Of a DNA stretch of 64,000 nucleotides, positions 31,627 to 44,100 are shown in pieces. Position numbers and translations under genes: made by a program. The stretch's first letter is position 1, and the number at the start of each line of letters is the position of its first letter. The notes beneath the pieces are model-generated. The model made no database searches and was not told where the DNA came from. It saw only the letters and a list, made by a program, of their open reading frames with translations. Origin of the DNA: Hysterangium stoloniferum (lineage: Eukaryota; Basidiomycota; Agaricomycetes; Hysterangiales; Hysterangiaceae); assembly GCA_015178975.1 (NCBI GenBank), contig WHVD01000012.1:558001-622000 (forward strand). Direction: 5' to 3'.

Positions 31627-31821
31627 TACAGTAGGCAACAAAACCCTTACAGTGTTTTGCACTTTTTGAAAGACATGGCTATTCCTCCAGAAATAAATTC
31701 TGTAAATTGCTGAACATATTATGTAATATACTTCAACATCATACCTTCCAGAAATGCACAGCCACAAGGCACCATGTCCTCATTTGGTAAGTCCACATCA
31801 CACACAAACCAATAGCTCATT

Positions 31822-31928
31822 AGAGAGTATTTGCAACTAATATATATTAGCTAAACTGAATTGTTCCTAATATGAATATCAGGAACCAATTCAGTTTTGC
31901 TAATATATATTAGTTACAAATACTCTCT
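31822..31928. repeat. Long perfect-looking hairpin (about 47-bp arms)
   Basis: The left arm starts agagagtatttgcaac, the right arm is its near-exact reverse complement ending aaatactctct, with a 12-nt loop around aatatgaat. It lies between the two Tc1-type terminal sequences. Confidence 0.85.
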
Positions 31929-31989
31929 ATTGTAAGGGTTTTGTTGCACACTATTTTGAGACTATTATTACAAGAAATTAGTATTTAGT

Positions 31990-32703
31990 ATGGCCCCTCT
32001 TTGCTCTAATCACTGCTGCAAGTCTTCTAGGCATACTCTCAATAAGCTTCTGACACTTCTCCTCCTTTGGAATCTCTTCCCACACCTTCTGCACCCTCTC
32101 CCACAGTTCATGAACACTATTTGCAGGCTATTCATACTCCCCCAGCTTCTTTTTGACATGATTCCACAGATGTTCAATAGGATTCATGTCAGGAGATTGT
32201 GCAGGCCACTTGAGGACTGTAACATCATGGTCAGTGAACCATTTCTGGGTCTTTTTGCTGGTGTGTTTGGGGTCATTGTCTTGTTGAAACACAATGTCAG
32301 CCACTGTTTTGTTGTAATATTTGAGGGTTTGCTGGAGTTCATCATCCAGGATCTCCACATAAAGCTCAGCATCCATCCTCCCATCAATTTTGGTTACAAA
32401 CCCAACCCCATCCCAGCCCATGCATCCCCACATCATCAGGTTTCCTCCTCCAAACTTGACTGTTCCCTCTACTAACCTATCATTTAACCCCTCACCCACA
32501 TTTTTCCACACATATTTCCTTTCATCTGATCCCAGCCTATTAATCTTAGTCTCATCAGACCATATGGCCCCTCTCTGCCTCCTTGGTCTCCCTCTCTGCC
32601 TCCTCTCATTGACGGTGTTGTTCCTCCCACTGCACCAAGATTTGGGCAGTGGTGAGTGGTGCCCAATATGAATTGCCCATGGAGGGCCAGTATTGGCTTG
32701 CAT
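31990..32703 (-). pseudogene. Tc1-like transposase, catalytic half
   Basis: The frame shows WSDETKINRLGSD (first Asp), GGGNLMMWGCMGWDG, VFQQDNDPKHTS (second Asp) and AQSPDMNPIEHLWNH (Glu), the DD34E arrangement of Tc1 elements. A TAG at 32125 interrupts; beyond it the frame goes on as HELWERVQKVWEEIP to RAKRGHTKY and a stop. The N-terminal helix-turn-helix part is replaced by unrelated sequence. Inactive, but better kept than the copy at 4099-5024. Confidence 0.9.
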
Positions 32704-32740
32704 GACATTGGCTTGAGGCCCATTTCGATGATGGGGGTAA

Positions 32741-32929
32741 TAAAGAAGAAGAAAAATTCAGTTTTTCAATTTTTTATATAAACTCATTGCATTTGAACCT
32801 TACCTTCCAGATCACATGACTCTATGACACATATGTGTAACTGACATGACTTCTGACACATGCGTGTAGCTGACAAAACATTATCAAGTTCTAGAGCCTC
32901 TTTGGGACTTCAGCATAAAGGGAGGGTAC
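32741..32929 (+). mobile_element. 3' internal remnant of a family D gypsy element
   Basis: The last part (gagcctctttgggactt ... aaagggagggtac) matches the segment just before the polypurine tract in gypsy-B and gypsy-C. It directly precedes an LTR-D. No coding sequence is left. Confidence 0.6.
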
Positions 32930-33607
32930 TGTTACAACCAGAAAACCCACCAGACTCCAGGCACTAACATATATGCACCTGCACCCTATATGCACCAATT
33001 ATCAGTTTACTGGAAAACCCACCAGACTCTGTATGTCAGACCTGTCCACATTCAACCTTCGTTACTTCATGTATCAGTCACCGGAATACCTGCCAGACTC
33101 TGTCCCTGTCTATCTCCAACCCTGCCCCACACACCAGTCACCAGACCCCACTCAGAAAACCCATTAGCCCTCTAACTGAGCCCCATTCCCATTATGGATA
33201 TATGACCTGTCATGATTCGGACTCCACTCCCACCCCATTCCCGTTATGGTTTTATGACCTGTCACAATTCAGCTCCACTCCACTCCTTTCCATTCCCTAA
33301 CACCAAGTTTGGTGTTTATTTATCTCATTTTATGTTTGCTAGTTTAGTTTTCATTATTACTGGATTTGGTATGTTATTCATTCCACAGTCTATATAGTCT
33401 GGCAGATGTTGTACATACAATCCAGTCAGAAAATCAGCTTAGATTCTCCCCAGTAATCTTAGTACATTTTCTGCTCTAAACTCCTCTTTGAAACACACTG
33501 CTCTTACTCATTGGAGCCCACAGGCTCCAACCCATCTATCACTCGACCTCTGACTTAGCTATCTTGACTCCCCAACCCACGAACCCTACCCGGACTCCCT
33601 GGGGTTC

Positions 33608-34290
33608 TGTAAAGGGTCAAGTAGTTTACCACTCAATGTGCAATTGTTATCGACTAATAGTAGTACAAATTACAATTGACTAGTAGTTTTAGGTATTCAA
33701 GATGTAGGTTACGATCGACCTTTAAGGTGCGATCAGTAGATAATTACGAGGCCGGATTGACCTTATGGTATGATCCAACTCTGTAGCTAGCTGGGCCGAT
33801 GGCCAAGTAGATAAGAGAAATTATATATTGCAAGAGAGAGAGAGAATATCCTAATAAAGTGAGCTATGATGGATATTCTTACTGCGTGAAGCAAGAGCTT
33901 GAAGTCGAGTCGAGTAGTAGTAACTGACTTTGACTGTTTCAGTGCGAAGTATAGCTACTATGGATCTATGAAAAGAGATAGAGTGAAGACTTGTTGTAGA
34001 CGAGACCCCGAACCAGTACTTGCGTATGCAGGTGATGGTTGTTGGGGTTGAAAGTGTCTGAAATTATATCGTGTGACTACTATTGTGACATGCACATACG
34101 TCTTGTGGGTGAGAGCGCCCACAAGCATACATGGACTCTTGAACTAATAAAAAGGGGTATGACCGTATTTATGAGTAATAAAAAGAGAATAAAAAATATA
34201 AAACATAAAGGAAATAATGGCATTATAAAGCAGCTAAGGGCTAAGGCTTAGAGCTTTTAGCCGTGCCTTCTATGTGACCTATCCTTCACA
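33608..34290 (-). repeat. 3' LTR of gypsy-A
   Basis: It is 683 bp with plus-strand ends TGTAAAGG / CCTTCACA. It is nearly identical to 55239-55921; most differences are transitions at CpG. No hairpin module of the B/C/D type is seen. Confidence 0.95.
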
Positions 34291-36481
34291 GTGCCCCCCC
34301 AGTTTGGAGGACCATGTCATGTGAAGTCTTGTAGCCTACTGGGACTCCTCTCCATGCTTCCTTGTCGGAACCCCCTAACTGTAATATCGCTTGACCCCAT
34401 TCCTCCCACTTGTTACGGAGGGGACCTACAATCTCACAGAGCTTCAAGTCACGAGAGTTGGGAGACAATTGTTCCGCTTTGTGCACCATGGATACCCAGC
34501 GGGCATAGGCTTTTTGCCACATCCTGATGATGAGGCGAATCCTGTCAGCTGGGTCGAGGTCCAGCCGCGAAAGGAGATGAGGTGCCGTCTGCTGGGGAGT
34601 AGTACTGTCCGTGGTCACGCAATCAGGGTTTATCCGGTCGTCACTAGTAGGAAGTAACTCCTCAAGTAGATCGACAAGGTTGGTAAGGGGGGTAGAGATT
34701 GAAGGTTCGGGAGGGGTGCAAGGGAAATTCGCCGACAGCTGTCTGAATGGTGACAGCTTGATTCCTGAAACAATGCCTTGCAGCTTCTCCGCCTCTGCCA
34801 CATCATTTATAAGCAGGTAAAAGTCGACCATAGTCTCTTCCAGTGATGCGAGTCCTCTGCAGTCACGTACCTTCCCCTCTAGCAAGGGTGGCTGTAGTGC
34901 GGGCAGTAGCTGACCCAGGACCCTGCTGATGGTGAACTGTGCCAAGTGGTAGTTGATTGCTATTCGCACCCAAATGTCGCCATCAGCCTTGTTCCTGCTT
35001 ATCACTGTCTCCCTGACCTCCGGCTCGATTGGATGGGAGACTCTTTGCGTCCCACAGGCCTTTTTGCTCGAGGGAATAGGCGTGGAGGGTGGCTTGGCGA
35101 TTGGAGGGTTGAACATCACAACATTGCAGACCTGTTCTGATTGGTATGGAGCTGGCGACAGCTCACGGGTAGTGGCAGGCATAGAAAGCTGGAGGTTCGG
35201 GGGGTGGTCCAAGGAGTCTCGTAGCGGTGGTGGCGCATGCTCCTGTAACTCTGGGGTGGGAACGGGTAGAGAGGGAGGTGTGGGAGAGGGTTGGATGGGG
35301 TTTTCCGTGGTGATGGCAGTCGAGGTCTTGTTTGGTCAATACCCACGCCATATTCTGACAGTTGGTTTAAGTTCCCTTCTTTGATTTGGATCGCTAGAGA
35401 CGAAGTGTATGGGCTTTGGCAGTAAGAACCCTTCGAACGAATCCTCCCCCAGATACTTCGCCCCGTATCATGGATAGGTGGTGTCATTATCCTCCAAGTC
35501 TGAAGAAGAGTTGGTGGGGCTGACCCAAAACCTTTTTTGTGCTGGTCCCTGAGGAGGGTTGGTCCCTGAGGGTGGTTCCTTTTCGTCTCCTCGGGTTAGC
35601 TTGATACTTCAGAGTTTAATCCGTCTGACCAGTTCCCAATCGTAAAAGGTAGTACCATCCTTCCCTTTCTGGCTTTTAGCTCCAGCGGTGCGTATGCAGG
35701 GGGTTCCATTATCACTCTCCTTGGTTTCTACAAAATCCGCCCATTTCTTCCCCGGGGGAGGGAGAATTGGTGTGACAGGGGCGTAGCCCTCCCAAATCCT
35801 GCTCTCTCTTCTTTGGGCCTTTGAGGGTATTCCTTCCATTCCTCCCCTGGCTATCCGATCTTGCACGAACTTCTCCCTCCTCTTTCATTTAAGTTCCCTG
35901 AGCTCCTGTTGGTTTCGGGCATGATGCTCCTGCTTTTCGCGACGTTTCTGGGCAACTTCCTTGGGTGGGGGGGATGGGGAGGTTCGAATGGGGGGTCCGT
36001 TCCAAGGGAGATCCTTTAGGTCCCAACATCTGGAGGGAGGGGCTTGGTTACAAGGAGTGGGTGTCTCGACCATTACGGTGTGAGGTGGCCCTTGAAAATT
36101 GTGGACGACCCTCGAGATAGTCTCTGCTGATCCCCAGGCTCGAGTGGAGGGTCTGTCCTAAGGGATGTCCTTTAGGTTCCAATATCTGGAGGGAGGGGCC
36201 TGAGTACAAGGGGTGGGTGTCTTGACCATTTCAGTGCGAGGCGACCCTTGAGAATTGTGAATGACTCTCGAGGTAGTCTCTGCTGATCCCCAGTGTATTG
36301 AGGAATAGCTCGAGGAATTAGAGGTGGAGGCCTTGTGGTAAGAGAGAGGGCACTCGACTATTTCAGTGTGAGGCGGTCCTGAGGAGGTGGTGGCAGGGTT
36401 CCATAGATGCTCGGTGGCAGGTGTTTGTGGGATCCTTTTGAACTTAGGGAATTTGGACTTCGAGGGAGGTGGTTGGGACAT
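34286..36481 (-). pseudogene. Gypsy-A extra ORF3 between pol and 3' LTR
   Basis: Several minus frames fill the 2.2 kb after the chromodomain: MSQPPPSKSKFPKFKRIP (36481), a proline-rich repeat region, KKWADFVETKESDNG and KSQKGKDGTTFYDWELV (35609-35866), then a 308-residue frame (34286-35212) with an alpha-helical look (NYHLAQFTISRVLGQLLPAL; DRIRLIIRMWQKAYARWVSM; LRNKWEEWGQAIL). They were probably one sense ORF, now shifted. A 156-bp (52-codon) tandem duplication covers about 36010-36320. No membrane segment or signal peptide is visible, so it does not look like an envelope gene. No family recognised. Confidence 0.55.
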
Positions 36482-36779
36482 GTTATGATTACGGGTTGTA
36501 TGGGTGTTGTGTGATGGTAGTGGTTGGAGGTAAAGAGAGGTCAGAGATTCTTAAGCGACTTTACGTCTTTCGTATCCTTAGGGATTAGGACTCTGCTCGG
36601 TTATTGGCATGAGGTGAGGAGGCGGTAGGCTAGAGGTTGGTGGTCGTGGAGTGAAGGCAAGGTGACTGAAGTTGAATTTTAGAAAAAGGAAATAAAAGTT
36701 AAAATTAATTAGAGTTGATTGTCGAGTAGAGTAAAGAAAATAGACTGCATTCTTGGGAGGGAAGTGGTTCCGGGTTCTT

Positions 36780-39320
36780 GGTGAGACTGCATATACCCAT
36801 CATCAAATCTGATGCAGTGTCTTGTACGCTCTGAGTAGAGCTGGGGCATTTCAGAGGTCAGTGCTGTTTAGCCAGGAGTCCTCCTCAGGTCCATAGCCTT
36901 TCCACCTGGTTCAAAAAAGCAGACAATTTTGAAGTTTCATGTGGCCAGTAATGGCTTTGACTTCGTATTCTTCCTCGTTTGAACTTAGCTCTCTGGGGTT
37001 CTTGAGTAGTTCCCTAGGGCCAAACACTTCCGGGGACGAGTGATATTTCTTAAGGTGGGCTCGATTAATGACGGGGTGCATTTGGTACTCTGGGGGTATT
37101 TTGAGTCTAAAGACTTGGGGATTAATTTTTTCCAGGACTTGAAATGGTCCGATGCATCTTTGGATTAGTTTCCTTCCGCTACCCTTAATTTCTACCAATT
37201 CTAAGGAATGTGGGTTGACTAATACTAGATCCCCCTCCAAGATTTCTTCGACCGGTTTTCGATGCTTGTTGTAGGATCGAGCTTGGGTTTCTTGTGCTCG
37301 GGCGATTGAGTCCCTCGCCATTTGTCTGTGACTCTCCAATTCCACGATCCATGAGTCCACCATAGGACTTTCAGACAGTTCCCTGGGGACTATAGGATCG
37401 TCTCCTCCTAGTACCCTGGACATTCCCCTTGGTAGGTACCCCATTAAGAGGAAGGCGGGAGCATAGTTAGTTGAACTATGGACAGTGGAGTTGTAAGTGT
37501 TGGCTACTATCCCAATCCATTTTGACCATTCTTCCTTGGCTGATGAGCAGTAAGCCCTCAGTATTTGTTCGAGGGTGGCATTCATATTTTCTGTCTGCCC
37601 GTCCATCTGAGGGTGGTGAGAAGAAGAGACAGCTAAAGCAGTTCCATATATCCTGCAAACTTCCCTCCAGAATCTACAGGTCCACCTTTTGTCTCTATCG
37701 CAGATCATCCTGGAGGGTAGTCTGAAAGGAGATGCCACTCGGTTTACGAAGATCTGTGTGAATCCTTCGGCAGACAAATTAGAAAAAGTGCATTCACAGA
37801 TAACGAAGCGTGTCAGCTTGTTGACTACCACGAAAATGGCCAAGTAAGAGTCGCTGCCAGAAGTCAGTAATCTGGTTATGAGATCCATGGAGACCACTTT
37901 GAACGGCTTAGAAGGTACATCAGCTGGTCTGAGGGCTCCCTGCAGCGCAGAGTGATCGATTTTCGTCTTCTGACAGGTGTCACAACTGCGAGCATATGCC
38001 GTGCAATCCTGTAACATTCTAGGCCAGAAGAAGCGGTCTTTCATGAACAGGAATAGTCTGCGCCCTCCAGCGTGATCTCCTTTGAAGGGATTATCGTGTA
38101 TCAGCTTTAGAATTGTGGTTGTCATATTGTTAGGAATGCAGATCCAACTTTTCCAGTCTGAATTGTGAAAATACAACAACCCCTTTTCTCCGATGAAGAA
38201 ATGTGAAGGGGTAGCTACAGCGTTTGGGGATTTCAGTTCTTCGATGTAGTAGCTTCTGAAGGCGGGGTCCTTCCGATATCCTTCTGAGAACTCTTTCAGG
38301 AATCTTTCATCGATGCTTACGAGCAGTTGAGGGTTTAACGAATGGAATAATGATTTGTCCACTTCATCGTCTCTGGGGAGGTTATACAAATCCCATTCAG
38401 TTTGTGGGGTGTCCTCAGGGGTTCCGATGGGTTCTACGAGTTCTCGTTGTGTGGCAAATATGGCTCTCCTTGCAGGATTATCCTCTTGTGGTTTCTCCTC
38501 AGTTCCTTTGCTGAGCAAGCTCGACACAATTGTCAGGATATCATCTCCAGCTGGACTCACTGAGTGGGGTACTTGTGGTAGTCTAGATAGGGGATCGACA
38601 TTACTGTGTACTCGTCCAGCACGATGTAGTATTTCGAGGCCTGGGTACGCTGCATACACTGCCCCCCATGCAGCCAGTCGTCAATTGGTGTTCTCATATG
38701 ACCTGGCCCATTGTAAAGCGGCATGGTCTGTGATGAGGAGTATGTGCTCCCCTTCCACGAATGGTTGAAAATGAACCAGGCCTTCCTTAGCAGCTAATGC
38801 TTCCCTCTCTGTGGCCGAATAGTTGTGTTCCGGGTTCTTGAGGGTATGACTCCAGTACGCGATAACCCACTCTACTGTAACGCAAGTATCCTTGAATGTT
38901 TTCACCCAGGAGTCCATCCAAGTGATCTTGGGAACCTTGGTCTTAAAATGGGTGACGAATGTTGGTACTGGTTTTGACTGTTTGAATGCTGATTTCACTT
39001 GGGTATAGATCTTCGTGTTCTTTAGGTCCCATAGAGTCATTTTTTGTACTTGCTGCAGACAGCAACCTAGGGTGAAGTCAGAGGCGTCCGTGTAGAGATG
39101 GTAGGGCATTCTGATCACGGGATGTGCTAGAACTGGAGAAGAGCTCAGGGCTGCCTTGATGTCGTTAAAGGTTCGTTCCTGATCTACTCCCCAAGACCAT
39201 CACGTGCCCTTTTTGAGTAGCAAAAAAAGCGGGGATACGGTCCATGCGTAGAAGGGTATGTAAGCCAAGAAGTACAAGACCATACCCAGAAAATGTTGAA
39301 GTTCAGACACCTTAGTTGGG
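36780..39320 (-). pseudogene. Gypsy-A RNase H, integrase and chromodomain
   Basis: RNase H begins YTDASDFTLGCCLQQ (39100) and goes on to LITDHAALQWARSYEN. After a shift, integrase (36911-38659) shows the zinc region HDNPFKGDHAGGRR ... CDTCQKTKIDH, catalytic SMDLITRL, CDRDKRWTCRF and HPQMDGQTENMN. A frameshift near 36910 is followed by WWKGYGPEEDSWLNSTDL, the end of a chromodomain, where a TGA stands for an expected Arg before NAPALLRAY. Broken upstream at 39324 by gypsy-B2. Confidence 0.93.
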
Positions 39321-39324
39321 GTTG

Positions 39325-39889
39325 TGTTACGACCCGTTCCCGGATGTTTCAATATCCAACTTCTGACTTCCGACTTCCGACTTCCGATCCCCGACTACGG
39401 AACATCATAGTTACCGTATCATCCACATTCTTCCCTTGTTCCACATTTGGTAATTTGTCCGTTGACAAGTATTCACTCGTTTGTTTGTTGTATTCCCATC
39501 TCGGAATATTGTCTCCCTAATATGTCTTATTGTATTTCCATTTTAAGAACACTTCCGTTTCCATCTTATTATGGTCTTAGTTTGTAGTACAATAACGAGT
39601 AGACTTATATTAGTTTCCACGAATTTGTACTTTACTTTAGATCTGATATCGACTTAGTTTCTTATTCCTTCTCCCATCTTTCTGTACACTCGATATTCGG
39701 AACTCTTCGGAACTCTGAATATCCATATCTTCCGTCATAAGTTTTACTTCTGAAATTAAGGACATTGAGCGTTTGCGTAGAGGCGCAGCACATAAGCTGA
39801 AGCCGACGTCCTGACCCTATCCACGAGTTTCCGACTTCCCAGTTACTTTCCAATAGTTCTGGAATAAGTTCCCGACACGGCACTTAACA
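39325..39889 (+). repeat. 5' LTR of gypsy-B2
   Basis: It is 565 bp, TGTTACGACCC ... GGCACTTAACA. It is 7 bp longer than the 3' LTR because of one extra acttccg unit near the start. The hairpin module is at 39782-39812. Confidence 0.96.
39604..39649 (+). promoter_or_regulatory. TATA region and self-primer motif in the gypsy-B2 5' LTR
   Basis: A TATA-like cttatatt lies at 39604-39611. AGATCTGATAT at 39639-39649 is the reverse complement of the candidate PBS at 39892-39902. The spacing (about 33 nt) fits a transcript starting at 39639. Confidence 0.75.
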
Positions 39890-39891
39890 GT

Positions 39892-39902
39892 ATATCAGAT
39901 CT
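39892..39902 (+). other. Candidate self-priming PBS of gypsy-B2
   Basis: ATATCAGATCT lies 2 nt (gt) past the LTR end. The layout is the same as in gypsy-C, with a different 11-nt sequence that again matches its own LTR. Confidence 0.75.
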
Positions 39903-39923
39903 CAACTCTGCGACTCGCTCATC

Positions 39924-41153
39924 ATGGGTCCCAAACGCAAAGCTGCCGAAGGACCATCCCAACTTCAATCCCCGTTGCAACTTTACACCACCCAACCCGA
40001 AACCCCATTTCAGCCGACAACATCAGCTTGAGTCGAAGAAGTTACCGAGGAGGTTACCGAGGTAACAAAGGACACCAATGTTCCCCACACTTCCGACAAC
40101 GAAGCAGAAGATCAGCCGGAGACATCGAAAAAGAAATCTTCCGACGAACCAACTGAAATGTTGTTTATCAACTCCATTGTGAAATTCGCTGACTACTTGA
40201 AATCTGCTGAGGATAGTAAAGAATCATCCCACACCGGAGTCAAAGAACCCGAACCATTTACTGGCAAGGATCCGAAAAAATTGAAGAATTTCCTTCTCCA
40301 ATGCCGTTTCAGTTTCCATGATAGACCCAATGCATTTAAATCCGACAGTCGAAAAGTCAATTTTGCACTCTCATATCTCAAGGATACCGCTCAGGATTGG
40401 TTCGAACCCGGACTATCTGGAATATCCGACGAGACACCCATATGGCTCGACAACTGGGACGCTTTTGTGGAAGAACTGGAAACCAATTTCGGACCTTATG
40501 ATCAATCTGGCGAAGCGGAAAATGAATTAATGACGCTCAAGATGAAGGACAATCAACGAGTTTCCGATTATCTCGTCAAGTTCAATACCCTCACCGCAAG
40601 ATGTGGATGGGACGATTCCGCCCTCAGACACCATTTCTATATGGGACTTCCGTCACGCCTTAAAGATGAAATCTTCAAAGATGGAAAGCCGAAAACTCTC
40701 CAACTCATGCGGATGAAAGCTCAAACATCCGATGCCCATTATTGGGAACGAAAAGCCGAGGTCTCTCGAGAAAACCCGACGGAACGTTCTCAGAACAACA
40801 AGGCGTCAACTAGCAAGTCTTCCGGCAACAACTCAGGCAATAACACCGGCAACTCTGGCACTAATATTGGCAAATCAAACTCCGACCAGAAGAAAGACAA
40901 AAAATCCAACAAGGAAAAACAGTCAACTTCTGACAAACCCGACATTTCCCATTTGTTGGGTACCGACGGTAAACTCACCCCGAAGGAGAAACAACGACGC
41001 ATGGACAACGACCTCTGCCTTTTCTGCGGGAAAGGCGGACACAAGGTTTCCGACTGTACCGTTAAATCTAACTCTTCCAAGGCCCGTGCGGCAACTTCCA
41101 CTACGACTACAACATCCAAGGAAAAACCCACCACGGAGCCGAAAAAAGAGTAA
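39924..41153 (+). pseudogene. Gypsy-B2 gag
   Basis: It starts MGPKRKAAEGPSQLQSP. Codon 36 is TGA (40029-40031), the only break. The retrotransposon gag core follows (GKDPKKLKNFLLQCRFSF, ALSYLKDTAQDWFEPGL, RVSDYLVKFNTLTARCGW, GLPSRLKDEIF), an Asn/Ser-rich linker, and the zinc knuckle CLFCGKGGHKVSDC. It ends KK-E-TAA after an A6 run. Pol follows in the -1 frame. Confidence 0.93.
41138..41153 (+). promoter_or_regulatory. Candidate -1 frameshift site at the gag/pol boundary
   Basis: ccgAAAAAAGagTAA: six A then G just before the gag stop; pol is open in the -1 frame from here. The same tcgAAAAAAGatTAA stands at the end of the inverted gag of gypsy-C. It is not a textbook X-XXY-YYZ heptamer in the gag frame, so the mechanism is uncertain. 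Confidence 0.4.
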
Positions 41154-41155
41154 GC

Positions 41156-44100
41156 AACCCTCCGGAATCTGCACGGAAAGAGGGTTGCGTTGACTCTCTC
41201 CGTGTTTCCGAGGTTATCCATCTCAACACGTCCACTCTCTCTAATCCCGATTCATTATTTGTAAAACTCGTTTCTGACTTTCTTGGAAATTTAGTGTTCC
41301 GAGCTCTGATAGATTCCGGCTCCACACACTGTTTTGTAGATACCACCTTTGCCACGAAACATAATCTGAAACTCCATTCTGTTCCCGCAATTTCCTTGCA
41401 TCTGTTTGACGGCACTAGCAATATGGCAATTACTCAAGCCTGCGACATGTCTATCTGGTTTCCTTGTGGAACATCCCAGACGGTTACCTTTTTCATAACA
41501 CAGTTGGACTCTAGCTGTTCGGTAGTTCTTGGATACAACTGGCTCACCCAATATAATCTGTTGATTGACTGGGTATTGGGCAGTATTAATTTCCGTATTC
41601 CCGACACTTCGGTTCCTCCTGCAGCATCTTTTCCGGCCAACACCTTTTCGGCATCTATGGCACCTCCGGCTTCTACCGAAACCTCCACGCCTCCAAAAAT
41701 CTCTCTCATCAACGCTTCGGCATTTGTTAGGGCGAGTAAACTGGATGGTTCACAGTGTTTTTCGATCAGCTTAAAAGTTGATGAAGCATCTGGACGTTTT
41801 GCGACTCCAGAATTATCCGAGCTAAAAGCCAACCTGGAAGGAGTTCCCGAAAAATACCATGATTTCGCAGACATTTTCAGTAAGCAAAAAGCTGACAGGC
41901 TTGCACCACATAGGCCTTACGACTTAAAAATCGATATTGAGCCCGGTTCAAACCCTCCATTAGGACCTATTTACCTGTTATCCCAATCAGAACTTTCGTC
42001 TATTCGGGAGTTCCTGGATGAACATCTGTCAATAGGTTTTATCCGTCCCTCAAAGTCTCCATATGGAACACCCGTCCTTTTCGTCCAAAAGAAGGATGGC
42101 TCTCTTCGACTATGTGTCGATTTCAGAGGATTAAATTCCATCACACGGAAAGATAAGTATCCACTTCCACTCGTTACTGATTTACTCGATGCCCCATGGA
42201 AAGCTCGGACCTACACCAAAATAGACCTCAAACATGCCTATCATTTGGTCTGAATTGCCGAGGGCGATGAATGGAAAACTGCTTTTCGGACTCGCTATGG
42301 ATCCTTTGAATGGTTGGTTATGCCGTTCGGCCTTACCAACGCCCCTTCCGCTTTTCAACGTTTTGTTAATGATATATTTTCCGACATGCTTGACATATGT
42401 GTTATAGTCTATTTGGACGACATTTTGGTATTTTCCGAGGATCCCGCTCTTCACGATGAACAAGTCCGTGAAGTCTTCCGAAGACTCCATAAAAACGGTC
42501 TTTTCGCCAATGGTAAAAAATGCTACTTTGACATGGATTCTATTGAATACTTAGGTTTCATTATCGGACCTGATGGTCTCCGTATGGATGAAACCAAAGT
42601 TCAAGTTGTCCGTGATTGGCCCGAACCACGGAAAGTCAAGGATATTCAGTCATTTTTAGGTTTCGCCAACTTTTACAGTCGTTTTATTCGGAACTACTCA
42701 GATATTACAGTACCGCTCACTCGTCTTACCCATAAAACTCAACCATGGGTCTTTGACGATAAATGCCGATCCGCCTTTCAGACTTTAAAAAATGCTTTCA
42801 CTTCTGCCCCAATCCTTTCCCATTGGAAACCTGATGTTCCGATTATTGTGGAAACCGATACTTCCGATTATGCAATTGCCGCGATTCTTTCCATTCAAGA
42901 TTCCGACGGTGAAATTCATCCGGTCGCATTTCTTTCTCGGACACTGAAAGTGTCCGAACTCAACTATGACGTTCATGATAAGGAACTTTTGGCAATTTTT
43001 GAAGCTTTTAAACATTGGCGCCATTATCTCGAAGGTTCCTCAACTCCCGTTGATGTTGTTACCAATCACAAAAATCTCGAATATTTTTCTACCACTAAAC
43101 TTTTAACCCGCCGGCAAGCCCACTGGTCCGAATTCCTTTCTGCTTTCAACATGATTATCCGTTTCCGACCTGGACATCTTGGTGGAAAACCAGATACCAT
43201 GACTCGACGATGGGACGTCTATCCTAAAGATGGGGAAAGTAACTATGCCGTTGTTAATCCACATAACTTAAAACCGGTTTTTACAACGCAACAACTTTCC
43301 GCATCTATCCGAGCAACTTCCCTTTACTATCCAATTATGCGTAGCGTCATGATTATGGACATTGAGCAATTACATCAAGATATCCTTTCCGCACTCACTT
43401 CCGACCCGGCTCTCAAGCCACACCTAGAAGTTCCTGACAATCCGGACCAACCCCGATGGTCACAGGACTCTCAAGGTTTTATCCAAATCGATGGATGTAT
43501 CTACGTTCCAGATTCCAACAATCTCCAACTCCGCGTACTTCAGTATAAACACGATCATCCAATCTCCGGACATTATGGCATTAACAATACTCTTGGTCTA
43601 ATCCGTAGAGAATACACTTGGCCTAACCTCCGAGATTTCGTAACCCAGTTCTGTAAGTCATGCACCACCTACTTACGCTCCAAAACCCAGAGACATAAGC
43701 CGTACGGCCTTCTCAAGCAACTCCCGATACCAGAAAAACCCTGGAATTCAATTTCCATGGATTGTATCGAACAACTCCCGACTTCTGAAGGCTTTACATC
43801 CATTCTAGTTGTTGTGGATCGATTCTCAAAACAAGGCATTTTCATACCCACTCATGATACAATTATGTCCTTACAATTAGCGGAACTTTTCATTATTCAT
43901 GTATTTTCCAAACACGGAGTTCCATCTCACGTAACTTCCGATTGAGGCTCCAAGTTCGTCTCCCACTTCTTCCAGGCTCTCGGAAAAGCCCTCGACATGA
44001 AATTACACTTCACCTCGGGATATCACCCGGAAGGTGATGGACAAACGGAACGCGTAAATCAAACACTAGAACAATATCTCCGCATCTATTGCAATTATCA

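Larger units (their letters stand above)
31627..32740 (-). mobile_element. Tc1-like transposon relic (minus)
   Basis: An outer terminal sequence TACAGTAGGCAACAAAACC lies at 31627 and an inverted relative at 31930-31950 (gtaagggttttgttgcac). The transposase fragment follows at 31990-32703. The 5' part of the gene and the right terminal repeat are missing. Confidence 0.7.

Noticed and set aside
31990..32475. Plus-strand ORF of 161 codons opposite the Tc1 transposase
   Set aside because: Shadow frame; the minus strand has the DD34E motifs.
34286..36481. Envelope gene making gypsy-A a retrovirus-like element
   Set aside because: No signal peptide, membrane segment or cleavage site; composition is proline-rich and helical.
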